This document shows, one piece after another, positions 56,877 through 64,000 of a stretch of DNA of 64,000 nt. How positions within the stretch are numbered: the stretch's first letter is position 1; each line of letters starts with the position of its first letter. The stretch is from positions 1 to 64,000 of the forward strand of contig JABCZZ010000005.1 of the NCBI GenBank assembly GCA_013289445.1, written 5' to 3'. The DNA is from Alphaproteobacteria bacterium. Its GTDB lineage: Bacteria > Pseudomonadota > Alphaproteobacteria > Rickettsiales > JABCZZ01. A model generated the notes under the pieces. The model made no database searches. It saw only the letters and a list, made by a program, of their open reading frames with translations, and had not been told where the DNA came from. The position numbers were made by a program, and so were the translations under genes.

Positions 56877-57640
56877 ATTTGCGTCTCCTTTACTGATGAC
56901 ATTGGGAGTATAAATTGGAAACAGCTGCCTTTTCCCGGAGCAGATTCCAGCCATATCTTCCCACCATGCGATTCGACGATCTTACGGCTAAGCGCCAATC
57001 CCATTCCATGACCGGGATATATCTGCGTGTCATGAAACCGCTGGAAAAGAATAAAAACGGCGTGATGGAATTCCTCATCAATGCCTATGCCATTATCTTT
57101 GATGCAAAACTGCCAGAAATCCCCGGCACGATGTGCGCAGAGGTGAATCCTGGGAACGGGATTGCGAAACTTCAGCGCATTATCGAGAAGCCCGGTAAAA
57201 AGACGTGTCAGCCGACCCTGGTGTCCATAAATCTGCGGCAGGACATCATAAGTTACCCTTGCCTCGCTGGCTCGTATTTTTTCCTCAAGCTCGGCAAGTG
57301 CCGATACGACAATTGCGCTACTGTCCAGCAAACGATACTTAGGGACATATGTATCCAGCCGTAAATATTCGCGCATCCCGTCCGATAATATCTTCAGCTG
57401 CTCGGCCTCATACTTGATGCTTTGCACCGCTTGCGCCATTTTATCCGAGCACGGATATTCGTTCACCGATTGTTCGCATATATTAAAAATCGCACGTAAT
57501 GGAGCCTGCAGATCGTGCGACAGTCCATAGCCTATGATTTCCAGGTCCGCCTTCATGCTTTCCCGGCTGGTCTCCATTGCCGCTTGATTGCAAAAAGATG
57601 AAAGATTTTCTCTTTTATCGAAGGAGTGAATATCTGACAT
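56873..57640 (-). CDS. Cytoplasmic sensor histidine kinase, phytochrome-kinase-like core
   Basis: A 255-residue kinase with no TM segment and no recognisable sensor domain. The HisKA motif YGLSHDLQAPLRAIFNICEQ (phospho-acceptor His42) is of the type seen in bacteriophytochrome and related kinases. The ATPase domain has LLDNALKFRNPVP (N box), IKDNGIGIDEEFHHAVFILF (G1/F box) and GHGMGLALSRKIVESHGGKI (G2). It is translationally coupled to the response regulator. The input signal must come from a partner or from the 35-residue N terminus. Confidence 0.9.
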   Translation of the reverse strand: MSDIHSFDKRENLSSFCNQAAMETSRESMKADLEIIGYGLSHDLQAPLRAIFNICEQSVNEYPCSDKMAQAVQSIKYEAEQLKILSDGMREYLRLDTYVPKYRLLDSSAIVVSALAELEEKIRASEARVTYDVLPQIYGHQGRLTRLFTGLLDNALKFRNPVPRIHLCAHRAGDFWQFCIKDNGIGIDEEFHHAVFILFQRFHDTQIYPGHGMGLALSRKIVESHGGKIWLESAPGKGSCFQFILPMSSVKETQI

Positions 57641-57882
57641 CGTTAATATTTATAAAAATAAATCGTTAACAAAATTCTAATAATGTTAAATATTATACCT
57701 CACACAATGCAAAAAATCTACAAAACATCAAACCATTCAATATATTGATATATAATTAATTTATCTAAAATTTGATATGTTTTTGTATGTACTTCTTATG
57801 GTTAACACATTTTTGTCATTATTATTAATTTATTAATATATATTAACTAAAATGATTTCCTACCTATGCTGTAGGAGTGGAA
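57641..57882. other. AT-rich divergent promoter region of two sensor kinase genes
   Basis: About 240 bp of very AT-rich sequence separate the divergent kinase genes. It contains many TTAA motifs, including TTAACAAAATTCTAA near 57667 (one mismatch from the CtrA pattern TTAA-N7-TTAA). I see no coding frame. Given the base composition, the CtrA resemblance may be chance. Confidence 0.4.
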
Positions 57883-59847
57883 ATGTCCATTAAGCGAAAA
57901 CTGACGCTGATGACAATGGGAATCAGCATAGCTGCCGTTGTACTGACCGTCACTGCGATTACCGCCTATCTCATTTATGATATGCGCAGAAGCACGATTG
58001 AAGCATTGGCAATAACCACCACTATTACTGGCGATCATAACGCCGCCGCGCTGATATTTTTGGATAATGCCCAAGTCCAGCACAATCTGGAGATTTTCCA
58101 CATAAGTCCCTCCATCCAGCTTGCATGTATCTACGATATGCAAGGCGCATTATTTGCCGGATACCGCGCACCGGATCCCGGCAATGCTGTCTGCCCTGAT
58201 ATTCACTTATTGCAACACGAACAGCCTTTGTGGCAGCACTCTATGACAGCGTTTCAGAAAATCAGCAGAAATAAAGAAACGGTGGGTCATATATTTATGA
58301 TGGCCGATGAGCGCGAGATCAATGCTTATGTTAATAAGATCATATTGATCAGTACCCTCACGTCGTTGATGGTACTAGGTGTTACTTTGCTGCTTACCGT
58401 ATATTTTCGCCGCACTATCTCTAATCCTATTCTTGAGCTTGCGGGACGCGCGCAGTCTTTCACCCAGGGCCATGATACTTTACAGCAGGCACAATCTATT
58501 TATCCGGATGAAACCGGTATTCTTGCCCAGGCCTTTAATGAGATGCTGCAAGAAGTGCGCAAGCGCGATCAGGAGCTTAAACAGGTAAATGAGACGCTCG
58601 AGGAAAAAGTAGAGGAGCGCACTTCCCAGCTCGAGGTGGCAAAACGCAAAGCCGAGACCGCCAATGACGCCAAAAGTGCTTTTTTAGCCAATATGAGCCA
58701 CGAGATCCGCACCCCGCTTAATAGTATTATAGGCCTGACCGAATTATTGCTCGATACGAAGCTGGCCGCAGAGCAGGTAAATACCCTTCACATGGTGTTA
58801 AGCTCAAGCGAAATTCTCATTGATATTATTGAAAACATACTCGACTTCTCCAAAATAGAAGCAGGAAAACTGGAGCTCGATTGCATTCCCTTCGATCTGC
58901 CCGAAACTCTTGAAGAGACGGTACGGGTATTTCTTCCCAATATGAAAGAAAGCGGGGTTAGACTGAGTATACAGCTAACGCCAGGCATACCGCGTTATGT
59001 AATGGGCGATCGGGTGCGAGTTCGTCAGATACTTTTAAACCTTATAGGCAATGCGGTTAAATTTACACATAAGGGTTGCATTCATGTCTTGGTGGAGGAA
59101 ATGCGGGAAACTGCTTCACCAGGATATGCTAGGATCAAAATTGCCGTAAAAGATACCGGTATTGGCATTCCAACGGAAAAACTGCAGATTATTTTCGATA
59201 AATTTTCGCAGGCCGATGCCTCTACTACGCGAAAATATGGTGGTACGGGGCTTGGGCTCTCTATCTGCAGGCAGCTTGTACAAATGATGCACGGGGATAT
59301 CGCCGTGGAGAGTATGCCTGGGGTGGGTTCTACATTTACAGCAACAATATTGCTGCAACACTTTGCGCAGGACGCCTTGCCGGTTACCCGTCGCCACCAG
59401 GATGAAGATGCAGATGACAGCAAAGAGGCATTTTTAGCAGGAGCGAACATACTGCTGGTGGAGGATAACAGCTCCAACGGTGAAATCGCAAACCGGATAC
59501 TTCAAAAATTCCATTGTAACACCATGACCGTGCATAACGGCGAAGAGGCATTGGAAATAGTAAAAAATCAACCCTTTGATCTTATTCTGATGGATTGCCA
59601 AATGCCCGAAATGGATGGATTCGAAGCAAGCGCCATTTTGCGCCGGATGCCGCAGCACATTAAAAATATACCTATCATTGCGCTTACCGCCAACGCTATG
59701 AAAGGCGATAGAGAAAAATGCCTGCAAGCAGGAATGAACGATTTCATTACTAAACCACTGCGTAAGTCGGAATTACGTCACGTATTGATGCATTGGCTGC
59801 CACCTGTAGAAAAGCGTGTGGGAAACAAAGGGGATTTTAAACAGTAA
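57883..59847 (+). CDS. Hybrid sensor histidine kinase with receiver domain
   Basis: A 654-residue membrane kinase. ATG 57883 is preferred over GTG 57877 because TAGGAG lies at proper distance. It has a first TM helix (about residues 10-33), a periplasmic sensor ([20 protein letters not shown]) resembling CHASE8, a second TM (about 148-170), HAMP ([20 protein letters not shown]), a coiled coil, His[18 protein letters not shown] with His273, an ATPase domain ([31 protein letters not shown]), and a receiver with D571 ([13 protein letters not shown]) and K near ITKPLRKSE. Signal and output are unknown. Confidence 0.92.
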   Translation: MSIKRKLTLMTMGISIAAVVLTVTAITAYLIYDMRRSTIEALAITTTITGDHNAAALIFLDNAQVQHNLEIFHISPSIQLACIYDMQGALFAGYRAPDPGNAVCPDIHLLQHEQPLWQHSMTAFQKISRNKETVGHIFMMADEREINAYVNKIILISTLTSLMVLGVTLLLTVYFRRTISNPILELAGRAQSFTQGHDTLQQAQSIYPDETGILAQAFNEMLQEVRKRDQELKQVNETLEEKVEERTSQLEVAKRKAETANDAKSAFLANMSHEIRTPLNSIIGLTELLLDTKLAAEQVNTLHMVLSSSEILIDIIENILDFSKIEAGKLELDCIPFDLPETLEETVRVFLPNMKESGVRLSIQLTPGIPRYVMGDRVRVRQILLNLIGNAVKFTHKGCIHVLVEEMRETASPGYARIKIAVKDTGIGIPTEKLQIIFDKFSQADASTTRKYGGTGLGLSICRQLVQMMHGDIAVESMPGVGSTFTATILLQHFAQDALPVTRRHQDEDADDSKEAFLAGANILLVEDNSSNGEIANRILQKFHCNTMTVHNGEEALEIVKNQPFDLILMDCQMPEMDGFEASAILRRMPQHIKNIPIIALTANAMKGDREKCLQAGMNDFITKPLRKSELRHVLMHWLPPVEKRVGNKGDFKQ

Positions 59848-59864
59848 TGCCTGTCAGTTCCGTC

Positions 59865-59913
59865 GCGCACAGATAAGTAGCTCAGTGAAGCTGTTCGTTG
59901 TTGTGCTGTGCGC
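59865..59913 (+). other. Long-range inverted repeat after the hybrid kinase
   Basis: A perfect 8-bp inverted repeat, GCGCACAG (59865-59872) and CTGTGCGC (59906-59913), encloses 33 bases beginning 17 bp after the kinase stop. No T run follows, so this is a hairpin rather than a classic terminator. Confidence 0.35.
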
Positions 59914-59921
59914 AGGATTCT

Positions 59922-60053
59922 ATGACCTATATCATGGAATGCATACACGTTCTGCAGACGCCTGTCCTTGGCTTTAGTATTGGCCTGCTGCTAAATAGTG
60001 CCTATTGGCTTCTCTTTAGCCTTTTGCAGCAGTGGCGGCGGGCTTATGTCTAA
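59922..60053 (+). CDS. Possible 43-residue hydrophobic peptide
   Basis: An ORF with AGGA 4 bp before ATG 59922. The peptide MTYIMECIHVLQTPVLGFSI then GLLLNSAYWLLFSLLQQWRR ends AYV. It is hydrophobic with a basic end, so it could be a small membrane peptide. The 3' end overlaps the last 38 bp of the convergent aldehyde dehydrogenase gene. No family known; the reading frame could be fortuitous. Confidence 0.3.
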   Translation: MTYIMECIHVLQTPVLGFSIGLLLNSAYWLLFSLLQQWRRAYV

Positions 60054-61830
60054 AGTTCTTTGCCATCTCCGGCGACATCGCAATCATTCGAGGATTGCCC
60101 GTGCGTATGAGATACTGTTCCAAACTTCCATGGCCACCGGTTTCGCCTATGCCGCCCTGGTCTCTGCCTGCATGCAAACCGGCGGGCGATTGATCTTTAG
60201 GCGGCATGATATGCATCAAAGAGCCAAGATTTGTTTTGATGGCGTATTCTTCGAGTTCGGTTTTGTCATTTGTGTAAATAGCGCCCGATAAGTGCTCTTT
60301 GCTCAGATTGGTTTTGCTTATTGCTTCAGCGAGATCGGCCACTTTCTCAAGATTGGCGATGGGAGCGAAAATTTCCCTCTCATGCATCAGTGCTTTCTTT
60401 TCTTCAGGCACACCGTCCCATATCACCAGGGCAGGGGCCATGTATTGCGCTTTGGGAAACTTGTTTTCAAATATCCGCTGGCCGCCGATCACTTTTGCGC
60501 CGGCATTGCGGCACTTTTCAAGATATTCCTGCGCCATCTTGAAGCCGCCCTCATCCATCGCCCCGATTTTGGTATTAGGATCTAGAGGATTGGCAATGGC
60601 TCCGTCGGCGTTATTTTCGCTGCGCGTATATTCGGCAACGGCAAGGTCTCTCACCTTATCGTAGATATCCGCATGCACGAACCACCGGCGCGGGCTGGTG
60701 CAGCGCTGGCCGGAATTGCCTTTATTGCCTTCGGCAATTTCTTTTACTATTTTTTCCAGCCCCAGCTTCGCTCCGGTTTTATCAGCCAGATCTTGTGCGG
60801 AAGGCATTATTGCCACGGGATTGTTGCCCGCCAGTTCCAGAATAGTGCGATGCAGGCTGGGATCGACACCCGCAGTTTCGCGATAGTCGCGGTATATTTT
60901 ACCCGCAGCGCCACCGCCAACCATACGGAAGGTGCTGGAGTCTTTTGTCCATTGCTCAATGACCCCTCTGCCGGAAATGATGCCCAATCCGTCCTTGAGT
61001 GATTGCAGGGTCGATGCCTCGGTGAAATCGATTCCTTTGCCTTTGGCTTCACCTGCCCATGCATAATCGTTAAATCGTGCTTTCATCAGTTCGAGCGCTT
61101 CTTCTTCGGCTTTTTTACGGATAAATAAAAATGCCGGTGCCTTGGCGGGTGCTTTTGCAATCAGCGCGTTGCCGCCCACGCGGCTGGAGGCGACATCCGG
61201 CATGATAAGCGCGCCGGGATAATTAAACCCGTTAGTGCCGCCTGCGACGCCGGCGCCTTTGGCTTCCGGCCCCATGTAGTAAAACACGTGCTTGGAGTCA
61301 GCAGGTATGGCATCGCTGGTAAATATTCTGCCTCTGTCATCCCTCAGGTACACGTTGCAGATATGGTCATGCACCGACTGTGATGCCGCCCATTTGTCCC
61401 ACTCGGCAAGTTTGGCGAATTCAGAACCGGCCTTTCCCACGTCAAGGGTGATGGCAAGGTCGATTGCATCTTTGTATTTAGGCCCCACTTCTTCCGCCAT
61501 GATGCGAAAAAATTCCTGGCGAGCGACCAACGGCAATTCATTCCAGAGTTTATAGGCGCCGCGTGCTTTATCGCGAATACCCTCATATTCATTTTTTGTG
61601 GTGTCATGAATGGCATAAATAGGAACGCCATTGATCATGCTTTTGACGACGCTTGCGCCACTTTCCACGGCGTTGCCGTCTTCAGCTATCGCGACCGCAG
61701 GAACGCCGCAGGCGCGCATGAATTCCAGCGCCTTGGCTGCGTATCCCTGATCATTGCCATTTTCGGAAAGGTCGAGGAGCTCTTGGCGTACCGCTTTTAC
61801 CTGATCTGTCTTAAGAATATCTATTGTCAT
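60016..61830 (-). CDS. Aldehyde dehydrogenase family protein with N-terminal extension
   Basis: A 604-residue ALDH superfamily protein, about 100 residues longer than usual. ATG 61830 has GGGGAG upstream. The extra N-terminal part (residues 1-90) includes AAKALEFMRACGVPAVAIAE. The ALDH core has TNGFNYPGALIMPDVASSRV (cofactor domain), LELAGNNPVAIMPSAQDLAD and the catalytic Cys377 in GNSGQRCTSPRRWFVHADIY, then HEREIFAPIANLEKV. It most resembles the ALDH7-like branch. The classic ALDH Gly-rich loop is divergent (VGGGAAGKIY). Substrate unknown. It stands alone between two convergent/unrelated genes. Confidence 0.85.
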   Translation of the reverse strand: MTIDILKTDQVKAVRQELLDLSENGNDQGYAAKALEFMRACGVPAVAIAEDGNAVESGASVVKSMINGVPIYAIHDTTKNEYEGIRDKARGAYKLWNELPLVARQEFFRIMAEEVGPKYKDAIDLAITLDVGKAGSEFAKLAEWDKWAASQSVHDHICNVYLRDDRGRIFTSDAIPADSKHVFYYMGPEAKGAGVAGGTNGFNYPGALIMPDVASSRVGGNALIAKAPAKAPAFLFIRKKAEEEALELMKARFNDYAWAGEAKGKGIDFTEASTLQSLKDGLGIISGRGVIEQWTKDSSTFRMVGGGAAGKIYRDYRETAGVDPSLHRTILELAGNNPVAIMPSAQDLADKTGAKLGLEKIVKEIAEGNKGNSGQRCTSPRRWFVHADIYDKVRDLAVAEYTRSENNADGAIANPLDPNTKIGAMDEGGFKMAQEYLEKCRNAGAKVIGGQRIFENKFPKAQYMAPALVIWDGVPEEKKALMHEREIFAPIANLEKVADLAEAISKTNLSKEHLSGAIYTNDKTELEEYAIKTNLGSLMHIMPPKDQSPAGLHAGRDQGGIGETGGHGSLEQYLIRTGNPRMIAMSPEMAKNFRHKPAATAAKG

Positions 61831-62106
61831 GCGTATCTCCCCATTTTTACTTTTGACTCCAAACAGTTGCACAGGTGATTCATAGACTTCTGTCATTAAT
61901 CATCCACAGAATATAACAGTTAATTCTTAATATATTATTACCTGTATACTAACGTTTGTGGGGCGTCGGATGAGGATAGCCTCGCCACTAAAACATCTGC
62001 CCGTATATTTTAACCCTAATAACTCAGCGTCTTATTTTATCGATTTGCGTAGCGTTGAGCAGTACGACATAAATCTTGCTCCTAATGAGCCCTAAGTCGA
62101 ATTGCT
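61831..62106. other. Intergenic region upstream of the aldehyde dehydrogenase
   Basis: About 275 bp without a convincing gene. The first half is AT-rich and should hold the aldehyde dehydrogenase promoter. A small hairpin GAGG-ATAG-CCTC lies near 61972-61983. Nothing else stands out. Confidence 0.4.
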
Positions 62107-63003
62107 TCAGTGAGACGTCACGCGACGCTGAATGAAATCCTCGATTTCACGTTCAGACTCCAGCTTAAAACGATCGTCATTGGGCGTATCCCCGTCATAG
62201 CGTTCAATGGAAATTCCATGAAAATAGGACTTAAAAAAATTGTCGTCTATATCTGGCGGGTTCTTTCCGGCGAATAGCTTGTTTTTAATGATAAGCGTGT
62301 ATTGCAATATATGCTGCATGCGCCAACGCATCGAGGCCACAAGCCGCTCATCTCTTTCTCGAAACCATCGCGTGAAGGTGACGGGTGCAGGCAGGCTGGC
62401 TACAATAAAACTGTCTTCCATAGTATTTAGCTGCTTTACCGGCTTGCCAAAATAATCCTTTGCCGCCTGCTTCAGACCAAAAGAATCCGGGCCTACCTGC
62501 ACAACATTGACGTAAAGCGTAAATATTTCGGCTTTGGAAAAATGTCTTTCCATCTTAAATGAATATATAATTTCAATGTATTTACGTAAGAATGAATGAT
62601 CAGCACCCGTGAAGACATTCTTCACCAGTTGTTGGGTAATGCAGCTGTTGCCGATTAAAGGCTCTCCCAGCCGGAAATGCCGCTCTATGCTCTGGTAAAT
62701 TTTATCAAGCGCAACGCCATGGTGGTAGGGAAATTCGGTATCTTCACCTACCATGAGGGCCAGTACGAGATCGGCCGGCATATCTTTTAGAGTAAGATTA
62801 TCGGGCAACCCCAGGCCTGCCTGGCGTAAATAACTTTTAAACGGAGGGCCATAAGTAACTACCCCGTGAAGTTCGTCCACCGGTGCGCTGATATAGATGC
62901 ATAGCGTTACACCGGAGAATAGCAGGATGACTATCAAGCAAAAACAGGCCGATTTTCTAAAAAAGATTGTCAATCGTGCAATTCCCGAGTTCACGAGGTT
63001 CAT
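62107..63003 (-). CDS. GT51 peptidoglycan glycosyltransferase, monofunctional
   Basis: A 298-residue protein with one N-terminal TM helix (CFCLIVILLFSGVTLCIYI) and a GT51 domain that polymerises lipid II into glycan strands. All family motifs are recognisable: GEDTEFPYHHGVALDKIYQS with catalytic E87, GNSCITQQLVKNVF (variant of GGSTITQQ), RKYIEIIYSFKMERHFSKAE with second E144, and LYVNVVQVGPDSFGLKQAAK. There is no transpeptidase domain, as in MtgA, but it is a divergent member. It overlaps the upstream hydrolase gene by 4 bp. Confidence 0.88.
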   Translation of the reverse strand: MNLVNSGIARLTIFFRKSACFCLIVILLFSGVTLCIYISAPVDELHGVVTYGPPFKSYLRQAGLGLPDNLTLKDMPADLVLALMVGEDTEFPYHHGVALDKIYQSIERHFRLGEPLIGNSCITQQLVKNVFTGADHSFLRKYIEIIYSFKMERHFSKAEIFTLYVNVVQVGPDSFGLKQAAKDYFGKPVKQLNTMEDSFIVASLPAPVTFTRWFRERDERLVASMRWRMQHILQYTLIIKNKLFAGKNPPDIDDNFFKSYFHGISIERYDGDTPNDDRFKLESEREIEDFIQRRVTSH

Positions 63004-64000
63004 GGCAGAAACGCGGATATATCCAACATCAATAATCCGAAATCCTGAAAATGTGTAATATCATGTCCGTCGGGATAAATATATTCTGTCGCACTTCCAT
63101 GATAGCCAGGGTCGTACATTCCGCGTATGGAGAAATAGGGTATGTGCGCGCGCATCGCGGCATCGCGTAATCCCTGCTGCCCTATTCCTGATTGATCAAC
63201 CATTGCGACAATTCCCGGATTGTGGGCGGCAATCAATGCCTGCACCGTTGCTCCTGCAGAGATAGACCAACTGACAATCGTGCCGACCTTGCGCTGCTTT
63301 AGAAAGTCTACGGATGCGTCCAGGCAGTCTTGAAGATAGGGCTCGCTATATTCTTCTTCAAATTCACGCCCCCGGCCAACGCTGCCAGGATAATTCATGG
63401 CGAGAACGCCATATCCTTGCCGCGTTAGATAATGAAAATAGGGATTATAACGTGGAGATACGTTCTCTTTAGGCCCGCCGTGCCACCATAAAATAACTTT
63501 TTTTGTCTGCAGATTGCCGAAATAAAATCCCTGATACCGCTCTTTTTTGCCCGAGATTATGACTTCATGCGGAACCGGAATATCATTCGCCAGGGGCAGG
63601 TGCGACATGATTAAGGTTTGCCAGTGTCCGGCCTTCCATTGAGCCAGCGTTTTCGCATGTGTCTCACCAGAAGCTATGCTGTAGACCTCCGAGCCTATGT
63701 GTTTTGCTTTATATATAATCTCGTTTTCCGCTGGCTGGCGGTATCCCGTAATCCAGTAGTAGCTTTTCGCGCCTACACGGATGAGATTGTCTTCTTTATC
63801 GAGAATATCAGCATTAATATTTTGGACGGCGTTTTCGGTAAGGTTATCGCCATTGCGATCTATCGCATATATCTTTCGGAATGTTTCGGAGCGTCTCAAG
63901 CCGGATATAAGCGGAATATCTGATGACTGTATGAAGCCATGCGTATCGACAAAACCGTCCAAAAGATGCGTAGGAGTGCAGGTAATTTTATCCTCGACGG
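63000..64000 (-). CDS. S9-like prolyl oligopeptidase / alpha-beta hydrolase (partial)
   Basis: The open frame continues past the right edge, so the 5' end is missing; at least 333 residues are visible. The C-terminal half is a serine hydrolase fold: VILWWHGGPKENVSPRYNPY, GYGVLAMNYPGSVGRGREFE and a nucleophile elbow read as IVSWSISAGATVQ (candidate Ser codon at 63264-63266), where the usual GxSxGG is degenerate. Asp (RGMYDPGYHGS) and His (YPDGHDITHF) candidates follow. S9-type enzymes cleave peptides or acyl esters. The stop overlaps the GT51 start as ATGA. Confidence 0.8.
   Translation of the reverse strand, partial: VEDKITCTPTHLLDGFVDTHGFIQSSDIPLISGLRRSETFRKIYAIDRNGDNLTENAVQNINADILDKEDNLIRVGAKSYYWITGYRQPAENEIIYKAKHIGSEVYSIASGETHAKTLAQWKAGHWQTLIMSHLPLANDIPVPHEVIISGKKERYQGFYFGNLQTKKVILWWHGGPKENVSPRYNPYFHYLTRQGYGVLAMNYPGSVGRGREFEEEYSEPYLQDCLDASVDFLKQRKVGTIVSWSISAGATVQALIAAHNPGIVAMVDQSGIGQQGLRDAAMRAHIPYFSIRGMYDPGYHGSATEYIYPDGHDITHFQDFGLLMLDISAFLP

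Overview
This window reads as a moderately GC-rich alphaproteobacterial chromosome segment. The support is indirect: a long PstA with a large insert after its first membrane span, a stand-alone 1000-residue PutA, a class II DAHP synthase, a 17-kDa-antigen-like lipoprotein, a DUF465 protein, and a bactofilin/M23 pair. The order cannot be fixed from sequence alone. One trait is unusual for the class: cytochrome c maturation genes of System II (ResB/CcsA) rather than the Ccm system. I see no insertion sequences, prophage or CRISPR, and nothing that clearly marks recent transfer.

Layout. 1-6665: an mdtABC-type RND efflux operon (mdtC cut by the window edge) with a MarR regulator upstream on the same strand. 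6789-13255: resB, ccsA and a thioredoxin-like protein as an overlapping operon, followed by putA. 13276-18050, minus strand: msrA with a small exported partner, dnaE, and a tiny lipoprotein-like gene with its own terminator. 18354-23054: a PhoB-type promoter, a 41-codon membrane peptide, then phoR-pstC-pstA-pstB. 23055-31888: parE, an unknown membrane protein, metX-metW, a DUF2167 protein, citrate synthase and a soluble-type lytic transglycosylase. 31939-36843: NAD(P)HX repair, malonyl-CoA decarboxylase, truA-fmt and a lysine-rich histone-like protein. 37091-43553: class II DAHP synthase divergent from prephenate dehydratase, M23 peptidase plus bactofilin, rsmB and lipA. 43642-53134: rpoZ, a GT87-like membrane protein, SUMT, a cation-diffusion exporter, a glycine-zipper lipoprotein, fabI, an unknown 428-residue protein, aroC, small proteins and an exported Pro/Ala-rich ankyrin protein. 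53140-64000: an unknown polytopic protein, an amino-acid permease, tRNA-Glu(CTC), a histidine kinase/response regulator pair, a hybrid kinase, an unusual aldehyde dehydrogenase, and a GT51 glycosyltransferase overlapping an S9-type hydrolase that runs off the right edge.

Themes. Many genes serve the envelope: efflux, peptidoglycan synthesis and cleavage, bactofilin, lipoproteins. Others are core metabolism: TCA entry, proline, methionine, aromatic amino acids, lipoate and fatty acids. The genome is tightly packed: co-directional genes often overlap by 4 bp (ATGA), and at least seven convergent pairs end within 5 bp of each other or overlap, usually with no visible terminator between them. The best regulatory element is a Pho box with a correctly spaced -10 element in front of a previously easy-to-miss 41-codon ORF ahead of phoR-pst. 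I did not find a clearly new multi-gene system. The most interesting leads are that Pho-box leader gene, the System II cytochrome c operon, the GT51-hydrolase pair and the uncharacterised membrane/exported proteins.
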